DNA of 28,108 bases, taken from assembly GCF_000003605.2 (NCBI RefSeq), contig NW_003114964.1:90429-118536 (forward strand), given 5' to 3'. Positions 11,221-21,801 of this stretch are shown piece by piece (position 1 is the first letter of the stretch; every line of letters begins with the position of its first letter). The stretch is from Saccoglossus kowalevskii. Lineage: Eukaryota > Hemichordata > Enteropneusta > Harrimaniidae. The notes below the pieces were generated by a model. The model worked only from the letters and a program-made list of their open reading frames with translations, was not told the DNA's origin and made no database searches. The position numbers were made by a program, and so were the translations under genes.

Positions 11221-13879
11221 TTCATGCCACAGATGCCACAAAATCTCTATCATTATATTTTTCTTTTAAAAAAAATTCAAATTACTGTGAAAAAATGATT
11301 TTATAACTGCGATCATTCATGCAAACTAAATTTCAAGAAAATCTCCAATCAAAGTTTCAACCCAAAAAGTATGCTGTAATTTAAAAATGTTAACTTTACA
11401 ACAGGCTTTATGAAAGAACCTCTGTAAAAGTAATCATTCTCATTTAATTCAGTACTATTTTATTCAGATTCATTGGGTTTAAAGATAGTTTAAAAATAGT
11501 TAATTTAATTTAATTTACAGAAATTTATTTTTTGTAAGCAGCTGTTTTAAATTCTCAAGAAAAAATAATATGGTATGCAAACTAGTTTTTGAATTATGCA
11601 CCTTAATTGTATATATTTTGCATATTTTTTTCAAAAATTGACATCAAAGTAGAGTTTAATACTACAGGGAAATTATTAAGAATTTTTAGTGTTTTTAAAA
11701 TGTCCACAAGCATCTTGTTAGCTGTGTCTATCCTTACAACAGATTCATCTGTGGAACAATCATTTTACTGAAAACATATTTGTACATTATGCGTGTGTGC
11801 ATTGAGTTTTACAACATTGAAAGGGTGAGGAATAACTTCAGACAAATTTACTTTTTTAAATTCTACCCCTTCAGTGTAAATAGAGAGAATAAAATACACT
11901 TCTAAAAAAACGATACTCCCAGAGAGTAAATTTAATTCACAGTAGTGCATGTTCATACAATGTATTTTGCAGGCATGGCATATGATATGTGTGCACATGT
12001 ATCACGCATGGCAGAGTATAACAACTGAAAAGATCTACAGCGGGATGAATGCATCAATGTATGTATAAATTTATAATTACTGTAATATATGAAACAAAAA
12101 CAATTATAAATGTGGCAATAAGATCAACATTAAAACTGCTTGGGAAGAGAGAAGTTGGTGAAGTCTCAGGTAAATAAAGACATCTAGGTCTTATTATATC
12201 TTAGTAACAAGACTGAGAATCAAGACTTTCCAGTTGAACACAAAAGAACAGAGGCACACACAGCAAACATACAAAGCTGAAGGTGGGCTCCCTGGTAGAT
12301 AGCAACTGCTTGGAATTTAATCCCTAACAACTATTCCAATGACTTATCAAAATGGGAGAATATCATGGATGTGAGGTACCGTGGCAACAGACTTAAGGTG
12401 TGGAATAGCTCCCTCGCCATCTGCAGCCATTGTTGGCATGTCGGACAGTCTGCAAAGAGCCACGCAAATGTTGTTTTTTAACAGACTGTTAGTACACGCT
12501 AAACAGTATGGTATGGTATTCATGTGATTGCCATAGCAACACCATCAGTTTTTAAAAGTTAAATGAAAAGGTACAATATTTTGTGCACAATGCGCTAAAA
12601 CATTTTTTCACGTACATAGAAGATGTTCCTCTACAACAAAATGAACCAATCACATTCAGTGAAACAGCCACACACAAGAGCCAATGAGATTTGTCGACAC
12701 AAAAAGCATTTATCTTTTATCTTGCTCACATGGTTGACAGCAGGGAACTAGTCTAACACTGACAAAATCTCACCACCTGAGGGCAGTATTACTATGTGAG
12801 TCACGATTCAGTAATTACCAGTCAGGTTGAGGTCTAATAATTAGTTAGACTACCATCAGTATTTCACAGTGATATTACATTCAATATTTGGGATGTTAAG
12901 CTGATTTAAATTAAATAGTGAGATTGAAAATTTGAGGGCGCCATCACTTTAAAACCTAATCAACAAATAATTAATAATTATAATCGAATAATTATTTTGT
13001 TTTACAGTACAAAAAATCATGTAGTCTGCTGTACAGTGAAAGCAAGAAAGAAATGACATTATTATTGATGTATCGTCCTCACTCATTATTCAAAATAACT
13101 TTTTCATGGTATTTGCTACTAAATAATAATTGGCTACAAAATCAAATGATACATTGACTGGCCTGTGGAACAGTACAGTACTACATGCAAATAATATTGT
13201 TCTGACCCCTGCCTCACAGTAACAATATGGACACTAATAAAGTCATTTTCTTTGTTGGAATGCTTTGAGCCTGCGTCCACCATTCATTGGGTGAAATACT
13301 ATGAGAAAAACACAATATCATTGTTTTTATTCTGTCACTAGAATTAAATTTTAAATTAAATTCAAAAACTTGACATTTCAAATTATTTTTATTGACATAT
13401 ATACCATCAAAACAACCGTCCAATATTTTTCAGTTGAAAAAAGACGTATTGGTCAATACAATGACCATTGAGAGAAATATTTGCAAATATTTCAGATAAG
13501 GCCAAAATAAATATTGTTTCTGGTAGGTGCATGTGATAAAAGTGGCCGCTCTGACTTTTCATTCTAGTTTCTGTCAATGGAATAAAGTTGCCAATGATTT
13601 TAATCAATAACAAGGAATGTGCAATATCTTGGTCGGAAACATGAAACAGAATTTATAACGGACGGTAATAAGTAATAAACATCATGTGACGTGATTTTGT
13701 ATTAACCCTTTGGCATTCATTTTTGGACATTTTTTATAAATTCTTTGTTAATTTCAGATCAAATAATTTTCAAATGACCTTAGACTTTGACAAAAGCTGA
13801 CTTCAGGACTGAAGTTGAAAAATAAGCACCAAAATTGTTGCAAGATGCTAGTAAATATTTTGTTAAAAGTAAACAAGTA
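11221..13879. other. Intronic AT-rich sequence, no recognised feature
   Basis: Very CpG-poor (about 2 CpG counted by eye in 11221-11820). No helicase exon or other coding block was found on either strand. Short frames such as 11765-11998 and 13407-13613 on the minus strand have no recognisable content. Confidence 0.5.
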
Positions 13880-14071
13880 CTGTAAAATGACTAATTTTCA
13901 CTGGGTTTAAATTTCGCTGATTTACCATTTCAGGCATATTCAATGGGTTTTAAATTCATGGTTTTATTACTTTTATTTAATTTTGATATTCACTGGGTTT
14001 TAATTTAGCGCATTTTCCAGTCAATGAAATAAGCAAAATTAAAACCCAGTGAATAATTAACCCTTTTACAG
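13880..14071. mobile_element. Palindromic MITE, TA-flanked, CTGTAAAA termini
   Basis: The left end reads ctgtaaaatgactaatttt then cactgggttt; the right end reads aaaacccagtgaataatta then acccttttacag. TA flanks both ends (13878-13879 and 14072-14073), as expected of a TA target duplication. Length is 192 bp. Internal direct repeats of ca.tgggtttaa suggest expansion of the arm sequence. No coding capacity. Confidence 0.85.
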
Positions 14072-14412
14072 TATAACAAATGACAAATGACCTGAGTGTG
14101 CACAGTGACAGAATCATGAAAACAAATGATGCAATGCAAGAAGGCAGAAGACATTTTAGATATGCAAGGATACTAGAAATACAGCCCAAGACGATGAGAC
14201 GATTTTATTTTTTGCCATAAACTACTAGCGCAAATTAATATAGAATGTATCTCAAAATTTCTTGTATGATCTTAATCATATATCACCAGAATCATACATC
14301 ACTATCTACCGGTATTACTTGGTATCTAGTAATATACATGTCACTGGAAGAATGGGACTGCCAAATCAAAAGATTAACTTGTAATTGCCAGTTTTCCCTA
14401 ATTTGTCCTTAT

Positions 14413-14538
14413 ACCGTGTTTGCTCTATTAGAAATACATATAAATTTGTTGTATATCGAATCATTAAAATCTGATATATTTTGACCATAGAAAAACATGA
14501 GTAATTTACGTATACACTTCTAATAGAGCAAATACGGT
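14413..14538. mobile_element. Short MITE with ~21-bp terminal inverted repeats
   Basis: The left arm accgtgtttgctctattag with gaa is matched by the inverted right arm ttctaatagagcaaatacgg with t, with one mismatch. The central ~80 bp is AT-rich and non-coding. Total about 126 bp. It belongs to a different family from the CTGTAAAA elements. The flanking target duplication is unclear. Confidence 0.82.
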
Positions 14539-14648
14539 CTTTTGATCTGTACTGTAGTACCTTTGTGCTAAAAAAATAAGTAAACACGTGGTGAAATGTC
14601 ATGTTACCATAGCAACATGAAATTGTTACCAACCAAATAATTTTCATC

Positions 14649-16279
14649 TGTCTAGGTGTTGTTTGCATATGCATAGCTAGCTGTCTAGGTGTTCTTTGCA
14701 TATACAAAGTTAGCTGTCTAGGTGCTGTTTGCATATACAAAGCAAGCTGTCTAGGTGCTGTTTGCATATACATAGCTAGCTGTCTAGGTGCTGTTTGCAT
14801 ATACATAGCTAGCTGTCTAGGTGCTGTTTGCATATACATAGCTAGCTGTCTAGGTGCTGTTTGCATATACATAGCTAGCTGTCTAGGTGCTGTTTGCATA
14901 TACATAGCTAGCTGTCTAGGTGTTGTTTGCATATACATAGCTAGCTGTCTAGGTGCTGTTTGCATATACATAGCTAGCTGTCTAGGTGCTGTTTGCATAT
15001 ACAAAGCTAGCTGTCTAGGTGCTGTTTGCATATACAAAGCTAGCTGTCTAGGTGCTGTTTACATATTCAAAGCTAGCTGTCTAGGTGTTGTTTGCTTATG
15101 CATAGCTAGCTGTGTAGGTGCTGTTTGCATATACAAAGCTAGCCGTCTAGGTGCTGTTTGCATATACAAAGCTAGCTGTCTAGGTGCTATTTGCATATAC
15201 AAAGCTAGCTGTCTAGGTGCTGTTTGCATATACAAAGTTAGCTGTCTAGGTGCTGTTTGCATATACAAAGCTAGCTGTCTAGGTGCTGTTTGCATATACA
15301 AAGGTAGCTGTCTAGGTGCTGTTTGCATATACAAAGCTAGCTGTCTAGGTGCTGTTTGCATATGCATAGCTAGCGGTCTAGGTGCTGTTTGCATATACAT
15401 AGCTAGCCGTCTAGATGCTGTTTGCATATACAAAGCTAGCTGTCTAGGTACTGTTTGCATATACATAGCTAGGTGCTGTGTGCATATGCATAGCTAGCTG
15501 TCTAGGTGCTGTTTGCATATACAAAGCAAGCTGTCTCGGTGCTGTTTGCATATACATAGCTAGCTGTCTAGGTGCTGTTTGCATATACATAGCTAGCTGT
15601 CTAGGTGCTGTTTGCATATACATAGCTAGCTGTCTAGGTGCTGTTTGCATATACATAGCTAGCTGTCTAGGTGCTGTTTGCATATACATAGCTAGCTGTC
15701 TAGGTGTTGTTTGCATATACATAGCTAGCTGTCTAGGTGCTGTTTGCATATACATAGCTAGCTGTCTAGGTGCTGTTTGCATATACAAAGCTAGCTGTCT
15801 AGGTGCTGTTTGCATATACAAAGCTAGCTGTCTAGGTGCTGTTTACATATAAAATGCGAGCTGTCTAGGTACTGTTTGCATATAAAAAACTAGCTGTCTA
15901 GGTACTGTTTGCATATACATAGCTAGCTGTCTAGGTGTTCTTTGCATATACATAGCTAGCTGTCTAGGTGCTGTTTGCATATACATAGCTAGCTGTCTAG
16001 GTGCTGTTTGCATATAAAATGCGAGCTGTCTAGGTACTGTTTGCATATAAAAAACTAGCTGTCTAGGTGCTGTTTGCATATACATAGCTAGCTGTCTAGG
16101 TGTTCTTTGCATATACATAGCTAGCTGTCTAGGTGTTGTTTGCATATACAAAGCTAGCTGTCTAGGTGCTGTTTGCATATACATAGCTAGCTGTCTAGGT
16201 GTTGTTTGCATATACATAGCTAGCTGTCTAGGTGCTGTTTGCATATACAAAGCTAGCTGTCTAGGTGTTCTTTGCATAT
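14649..16279. repeat. 33-bp minisatellite, ~49 copies, with higher-order structure
   Basis: The unit on the plus strand is about ctagctgtctaggtgctg followed by tttgcatatacatag. Nearly every unit is 33 bp, so both strands keep long open frames: the minus strand repeats APRQLAMYMQT, the plus strand repeats a frame with ASCLGAVCIYI. One unit near 15466-15490 has lost 8 bp (agctgtct). A five-unit (165-bp) block carrying ataaaatgcgag occurs at 15846 and again at 16011. A block of about 330 bp (from near 14730) is repeated from near 15515 with the same order of variants. It starts about 180 bp into the intron after helicase exon (g). Confidence 0.97.
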
Positions 16280-16459
16280 GTGTAGTACATACAAACATTT
16301 CAACTCATGTAGGTGAAAAATTATAATATAAATTAGTGTTTGAATTTTGATGAAGCCAAAAAAACAATGCTTTGATCTAGTGTTAACACTGCCCTCTTTT
16401 GTTCAGAAAAAAAAACAAAATAAACAAAATATATTGACTCTAGATAGCGCTATACTCAC

Positions 16460-16607
16460 CTTTTTGGAAGCGTGTTTCCAATTGCCTGTGGGGCTTCTCG
16501 CAGTGCAAAACTTTTTGCTACGTGACCAAGATGCAAACGCTTGATGTGGAAGATATGTTTGAATTCACTTGGATAAGTGGCGTATGCTCTGGTGAAAGAT
16601 TGATAAG
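16460..16607 (-). CDS. DDX31: DDX31 exon (g): core of DUF4217-type region
   Basis: The exon is 148 bp, starting after TTTTTTTTTGTCTCAG with two bases (G+CT, Ala), then 48 codons, ending AAAAG|GTGAGT. It encodes [19 protein letters not shown], then [20 protein letters not shown] and a short tail ending LPK plus AG. RAYATYP, LKHIF-like and [12 protein letters not shown] are the conserved core of this domain in DDX31 and related helicases, so the exon is secure. Two bases are left over for the next exon, and the probable terminal exon begins with a G, which completes an Arg codon. The donor lies about 180 bp from the edge of a 33-bp minisatellite. Confidence 0.93.
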
Positions 16608-17274
16608 CTGAGACAAAAAAAAATGACAGTCAGGTTCAGAAAAATCTGATTAAAATAAGATCCTTGTTTGGGCTTCTTTTATTTATTCATTTATTTTTTT
16701 CTAAATATGTATTAATTTATTTTATTTTAATTTATTTTAATTTAATAATACATCACTCCAATGAAGGCATGTGTCAGCCATATAGAAATGATTGACTCCC
16801 TGTCTAATATGGATTTGATCATGTTTCCATTGATGAAACTATTTGTTTTTCCTTGCATGTCACAGGTGTTACAGCACCACATTGTTATTAACAGACATAT
16901 ACTATTGTTCACGTTACGGAATATCGGCATGTGTGCAGAACTTTTTAATCATTCATGGAGGAACTCACATCAGGACCCACTCAGCTCGTGTCAAAAATCA
17001 CGCCCTCATTCAGCGACCTGTTAGTTGACCAAAACATAGTAGACAATAAGCATATGATGATAATAATTACTTTTTTGAAATCCTATCCATTTGCTGTTAT
17101 TGTACACAAGAATGGCAAAGAACTGTTTTTTCATGTTGGTGTCGCAAAGCAAAAAGAAACTGGTTACAGCAGCACATAAATATGTGTTGCTGACAATGTT
17201 CTGCATTCATTTCATTCATTACTTCAGTATCCACCCATGTCTAGCTGCACTTGCCTTCATCTTCATGAGTTTAG

Positions 17275-17357
17275 TACGAGGATACCCCAAAGTATGCACG
17301 AACACAGTATCGGCTGATGCGCAGCGGAGGTCGATGGATACTTTAGGTATCCTCGTA
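17275..17357. repeat. Hairpin-forming inverted repeat
   Basis: The left arm tacgaggataccccaaagta (17275-17294) is complementary to tactttaggtatcctcgta (17339-17357) with a one-base bulge or mismatch. The 44-base loop is relatively CpG-rich. It lies in the intron between helicase exons (f) and (g). It could be the core of a small foldback element. Confidence 0.85.
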
Positions 17358-17845
17358 ATAACTTTATTATTATACATCTTTGGGATACATCGTGGGAATG
17401 CCGAAATCCAAAAAGTTTAGAACAGAATCAGCAAACTTCTTTGTGTGGAGTCCGGTCAAACCCTGGTGGCAGCCATGTTTGTTTGACAGATGTATAATAG
17501 TATGAAATAGTATGTGTTCTCTTAAGTTCAACACTGAGGGCATGATTTTGGCTCATGCCGAGTGTTCAGGTGGCAAATCTTGGTTCTGACTCTCTACTGG
17601 AACCTAGATCGACTTCTTTTCGACAGATGCTGACTCGGCCCGACCGTTCACACATACGGAGTCAACACACGTTGAGATCTGTACTGTGAACAACCCCATA
17701 GAGTATAGAACCAAACACCTTGCTTGTTAAAACTAATCACCACTGTAAGTAAACAATTTGTTTTCCTGACTACTCCATGATGAGTAAAAACTGTGGATAC
17801 AGTGCTTTTTGCCGAGGAAACCATACTCCATATTCAGACAGCATG

Positions 17846-19715
17846 AAAAGTGCCTAGACTAGGGGAAGTCTGCACAAACAACATAATGCTCCCGGTTATA
17901 AGAGCTCCACAAATATAGGAGAATGCAAATTTCCACAACAGTGACTATGACATCATATATTACCCATAATCCTTTGCTGGAGAAGCAAGATGTTTGACTA
18001 CATAATACTGATGAAAAGTTGAGAATCTAGGGAATGAAAAGTCATGTAAAAACAAGAAAGCCATCAGAGCCGGCAGATCTCCTGACATTATTTCAAGCAC
18101 TGGTTGAATATCTACATCTGCAAGAGTGCTTCAGATAGAATAGTTAGGCCACACCGACTTGATTTTATGGATGACATCCGCGCGCACATTAGTTTTCACC
18201 TGTTCTCTCTCTCAAAAAAAATAAAAAATCTCCGGCGACGAGTCTCCACAGATCGGTTTTCTGTCTGGAACTTGCCGGCTCATATTGTCGCAAAGTGCCA
18301 ACTTGTCGTAAAACTCGTTTTGGACTACCTCAAAACCAAACTCCGCACAGTTAGATGCGCGTTACGTAAAGCGCAAAGACCTACTGGAAGGAGATTGTCT
18401 CAAAACATGCCAAAATTGTCATAAATGATCCAACATGGCGACCACACCACCAAAATACATGAGCATAAAAGTTCAGAGGTAAAACGGAGGGATTGTTGTA
18501 GACTGGTACGCAATTGATGTTGGCCAGGGAGATGTGACGTTTACACAGCAATACGAGAGATCGGTAGCGGCAAGCGAGTTTCGCCCAGACAACTTTAAGG
18601 ACATATTGTCCAGAGTGGCTGTCCCGCGTTTCTTCTGCAGCGATGAGAGAAATGGGAGAGGAGTGGAGGTGTATGGTGGCCTAAAAGTCGGTCAGGCAAC
18701 AAGTCAGTTCGATTACTTTGTCCGCATTGAAGTCGACAAAACTGTAATGAAAGCAGCGGGAGCTCCTTGACCGAAGTCCCCTTTCGGGGTGAAGAAAAGT
18801 TCTTATTATTTTTTTTTCATTTTCTGATTCGGATAATTTGCTTGCACACACAGTCAGTAATATTTTGATCATATTACAAATTTTCATCAAGATACATGTA
18901 CATAATTTTCTGCATCCAAATTTTTGTTGACTCTCTGTTGATGTTTTTTTTTCCAATATCAAGCCTCTTATAGTTTGTTACATAGTTGAAGTAGTACTAG
19001 AGCATTTGTGTCTACACTTAGTCTATCTGAAGTGTCACTTTAAAAGCTGTAGTTTGAATGTCAAAGAAGGTTTTCCAGGTTGCTGTTGACAAACTTATTG
19101 TTTAAAAATTTTTTTTTTTCAATACAACACAGTAAGTTTTTCTTTATTATTGACTTGATGTGTATGCCTTTGGCAAAGCTAACATCTGCCTTTTCCTCTT
19201 GCCTTTTAAAAATCAAAGGTGATGATATCTGTGACAGTTATACAGTACGAGATGTGTACATCAACATGTGCCTCCTACAAATCAAGACTTGATTTTTTGA
19301 TACACTGTGGTTCAATTCATAATAACAGCTCCGTAGTCCTGTGGTTTTAGCAGGATTTTTTTTTTTTGGCAGGATTTTTTTTTTTTTGCCCTCTCGCATT
19401 AGTTTTGGGGTCTCCAGAGGATGTCATCCATAAAATTAAATCAGTGTAGCCTTATGTATTTTTAATGAGGTCACATGACCATATACAGTTATTAAATATT
19501 TTGATCAGATGATGAGCCCAATGTTTTCAATACAACACTGTGTGATTGTCTCTACAACAGTGCTTTGTATAGAGGCACAGATGAACGGCTGGTAACCATT
19601 ATATCCCCCAATTGCACTTGATAGGGGATACAAACTCTAGATTGCATTCTCCTGCATTTGTGGAGTCTCTTTGTCTGGTAGCATTTTGTAGTTTGCTTGG
19701 ACTTTTCCTTTAAAG
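17846..19715. mobile_element. Nested inverted-repeat element (putative non-autonomous DNA transposon)
   Basis: The outer arms are about 17846-17931 and 19650-19715 inverted: caaacaacataatgctccc with gctccacaaatataggag and gaatgcaa on the left match caaactacaaaatgctacc with gactccacaaatgcaggag and gaatgcaa on the right, read in reverse. The inner arms are better conserved: ggccacaccgacttgatttt with atggatgacatcc (about 18146-18180) against its inverted counterpart at about 19417-19452. Both arm pairs share a centre near 18790. The interior holds a broken open frame (18435-18770). The exact ends and target duplication are not clear. Confidence 0.7.
18435..18770 (+). pseudogene. Broken open frame inside the inverted-repeat element (111 codons, one internal TAA)
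   Basis: An ATG in good initiation context (CAACATGG) opens a frame beginning MATTPPKYMSIKVQR. A single TAA at 18480-18482 follows, and the same frame is then open to a TGA at 18768-18770. The second part includes VDWYAIDVGQGDVTFTQ, RPDNFKDILSRVAVPRFF and DYFVRIEVDKTVMK. Base composition is more GC- and CpG-rich than its surroundings. I do not recognise the family. It may be a captured host exon, a remnant of a transposon gene, or a non-coding coincidence. An alternative is that splicing removes the TAA. Confidence 0.4.
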
Positions 19716-19945
19716 CAATATACACTGCAGATATTAACCAAAGTCACATTTGTGAATCTCAGGTAGTGGCTTAGACCTGTTCATAAAATCTATGGCATCT
19801 TCACTCAGGGTACACTTCCTAATCCATTTCAGGTGTTTTACTACAGATATGAATTGAATAAAAGACCAATCCCTGGAGCAGAAACCACTACATTATCGGT
19901 GACCAATATTGCGGTCTCATCATGTTTGTCACCGGTTTCACTTAC

Positions 19946-20103
19946 CACTCCTGGCTAACTTCTGGAATTTGATGTCCTGGTTCACCCACTCCTCAAAGTC
20001 TCTCTGTAACGCTGTTGCTGATTCTTCCACAGTTCGTTTCATTCGACCCATCTTATACAGCAATAGATGTTTCAAGACGCCATTCATGTCTATTTCCTGT
20101 AAA
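19946..20103 (-). CDS. DDX31: DDX31 exon (f): start of DUF4217-type C-terminal region
   Basis: The exon is 158 bp. The phase-correct acceptor is CATACTGTAG|TTTACAG, seven bases upstream of a second AG (TTTACAG|GAA). Only the first keeps the frame with the previous exon and gives SLQEIDMNGVL, which aligns with the family's NVSEIKMEDIL. It then encodes a charged helical stretch (MGRMKRTVEESATALQRDFE, then EWVNQ and KFQKLARS) and ends AGT G|GTAAG. The closely spaced second acceptor would shift the frame, so it is unlikely to be used productively. Confidence 0.9.
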
Positions 20104-20816
20104 CTACAGTATGTAAAGAATCAAAATAAGACAGTATTATTGCATTATCAGTTGATGCATAGCCAAGGTCACAAGAAGTTTAAACTTAAAAGATGTTGTC
20201 CATTGAAACTATTATGAATGGGAGAGCTGGGATGTAAACTATGCCTTCAACGTTACCTGTTGGAGTCTGTGAAAAGTGTTAAATACTTCCTCCAAATATT
20301 ATGTATTTTTATGAACATTTTTGTTTCTTCATTGTAAAAGTGTATACACACACCCCTTTCTTTCCCCAATTTTACATGTTGAGGCCCCTGGGCTTATGAC
20401 CTGGGGAAATACAGTATTTCATGAAAAAAAAATATCAGAAACTTATCTGAATTTACTGATAATTCATCATATTCATGACAACCATCAATTACTGTCTTAT
20501 AACTACGTATGATTTTTTTCACCATGTGTAATCAAATGACATTTTGACATACGGTGAGAATTGTTTACATCAGGCTAAATCTGAATAGGTTACTGAAATA
20601 ATTACTAATTACTAATGACCAATCGATTACTTCAGGGTGTGTTTTGCCCCAGATATCTTCCAAATACCATAATGTTACATTTGGTATATAGTCCACGAGT
20701 CAGAGAGATTGTTGATACCATTTTGCGAGCAAGTCCCACGATACCTTTTCTGGACAGTCAGTACCAGTAGATTAGGAAAATCTTTGCTGGACATATTAAC
20801 ATGGTAGCATAGCGAT

Positions 20817-21480
20817 GTTGCAATGGCAACAGATTTTCATCACTTTTAAAGATTCCTAATTGTTTGGGTTGGCATATCCTGTTATAGGAGCAACCAGGTA
20901 ACCCCATAGTTCTCTCAACCACACAAGTATGTGATGAACAAAAAGAAATTATAATAACATTAAATATTTTGGGGTATCCTATCAGGTAAAAATATTACAC
21001 ATTTTACATATCTATAAGTAGGTAGTCAGACAGGCTATCAGAGGGATAGCATTTAGGAATGGTGCAAGTACCTTTATGGAATGCTCAGAATATGTAGAAT
21101 CTTTGGAGGACATGTCAAATTTGTAGCTTTTTTGTGTTGTTATGGCAACACATTTGTACCACTTTTCAATCTTTCTAATTGTAGGTAGTCATATGATGGT
21201 ATAGGAGTAACCATACACCTTCCTAGTCGTCTCAAACGGACAAATTATTGGTTCATTATTGTGATGAACACAAAAACTCATGTTAACATTGGATTTTTTG
21301 CAGGTTCTCCCTAATTTGCATAATAAAGCGGAAATATTTGCATATTATACAAATCTACTGTTGTTATCATTTGCCACCATACCTGTTTGAGTCATTGCCA
21401 TGGCAACCAGTTTTAACACATTTCAACATATGTTGTCTGGGTAGGCATATCTTTGTTGGGGCAGTCAATACCTCATAGTT
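20817..21480. repeat. Three diverged copies of a ~260-320 bp repeat in a helicase intron
   Basis: Anchors are gttgcaatggcaac (20817), gttgttatggcaac (21136) and cattgccatggcaac (21393). Each is followed by a collinear run: cacttt or catttcaa, a ggtagtcata-like phrase, tataggag(c/t)aacca or its decayed form, and catagttctctcaa or a variant. Spacings are about 319 and 257 bp. Similarity is clear but low, so the array is old. Confidence 0.75.
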
Positions 21481-21596
21481 CCTTTAAACACAAAGGACTG
21501 AGCTTCCAAAATGGATGGACTTTATATTGACTGATATGGCACATACTACTTCACATGGTAAAGGCATATGTATATGCCTTGCAAATAATGGATGAG

Positions 21597-21610
21597 ACAC
21601 ACACACACAC
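21597..21610. repeat. (AC)7 microsatellite forming a splice donor
   Basis: On the minus strand this is (GT)7 immediately after the last AG of helicase exon (e), so the first GT of the run is the 5' splice site. Confidence 0.95.
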
Positions 21611-21801
21611 CTTAATTTATGTGAACCCAGAACCTGAACATATTCAACTTCAGATGGAGCAAGAAATAGTAGTGCCTGTCCCTTCTTGCCAATCCTAGCT
21701 GTCCTCCCTACACGATGAATGTATTCTGCTGCTGTTCCTGGTGTGTTATACTGCACAATCCATTTTACTTCGGGGAGATCTAACCCCCTAGCAGCAACAT
21801 C
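21611..21801 (-). CDS. DDX31: DDX31 exon (e): motifs V and VI
   Basis: The exon is 191 bp: acceptor AATTCTGCAG|GAT, then 63 codons and two leftover bases. It encodes [19 protein letters not shown], then [38 protein letters not shown] and [13 protein letters not shown] is motif V and [10 protein letters not shown] is motif VI; its arginines act on the ATP gamma phosphate in this family. APSE(V/A)EYV is characteristic of DDX31/Dbp7. The open frame continues past the donor, but homology ends exactly at GSHKL, and AG|GTGTGT is the splice site. That donor lies in a (GT)7 microsatellite. The leftover AG plus the first T of the next exon makes Ser. Confidence 0.95.

Noticed and set aside
10464-11298. 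Plus-strand frames rich in S, L, P and F
   Set aside because: Produced by pyrimidine-rich degenerate repeats; no domain recognisable.
14649-16279. CRISPR-like array
   Set aside because: Repeats are contiguous with no unique spacers, and the setting is a spliced animal gene.
14366-16298. Four long minus-strand frames and one plus-strand frame in the 33-bp array, as repeat proteins
   Set aside because: They follow from a stop-free unit whose length is a multiple of three, occur on both strands, and have no splice or non-repeat domain support. Recorded as a minisatellite.
18104-18424. 106-codon plus-strand frame with a basic C-terminal half
   Set aside because: It begins outside and runs through the inverted-repeat arm, uses a different frame from the 18435 ATG, and matches nothing I know.
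20090-20096. Alternative acceptor TTTACAG|GAA for helicase exon (f)
   Set aside because: It would put the junction with exon (e) out of frame; the upstream TGTAG acceptor restores frame and the expected residues.
21561-21580. aaggcatat-gt-atatgcctt palindrome as a regulatory site
   Set aside because: Nine-base arms in an AT-rich intron are weak evidence; no partner site.
21484-21610. Continuation of the motif VI frame past GSHKL
   Set aside because: Homology stops exactly at a donor; the extension is intron read-through.
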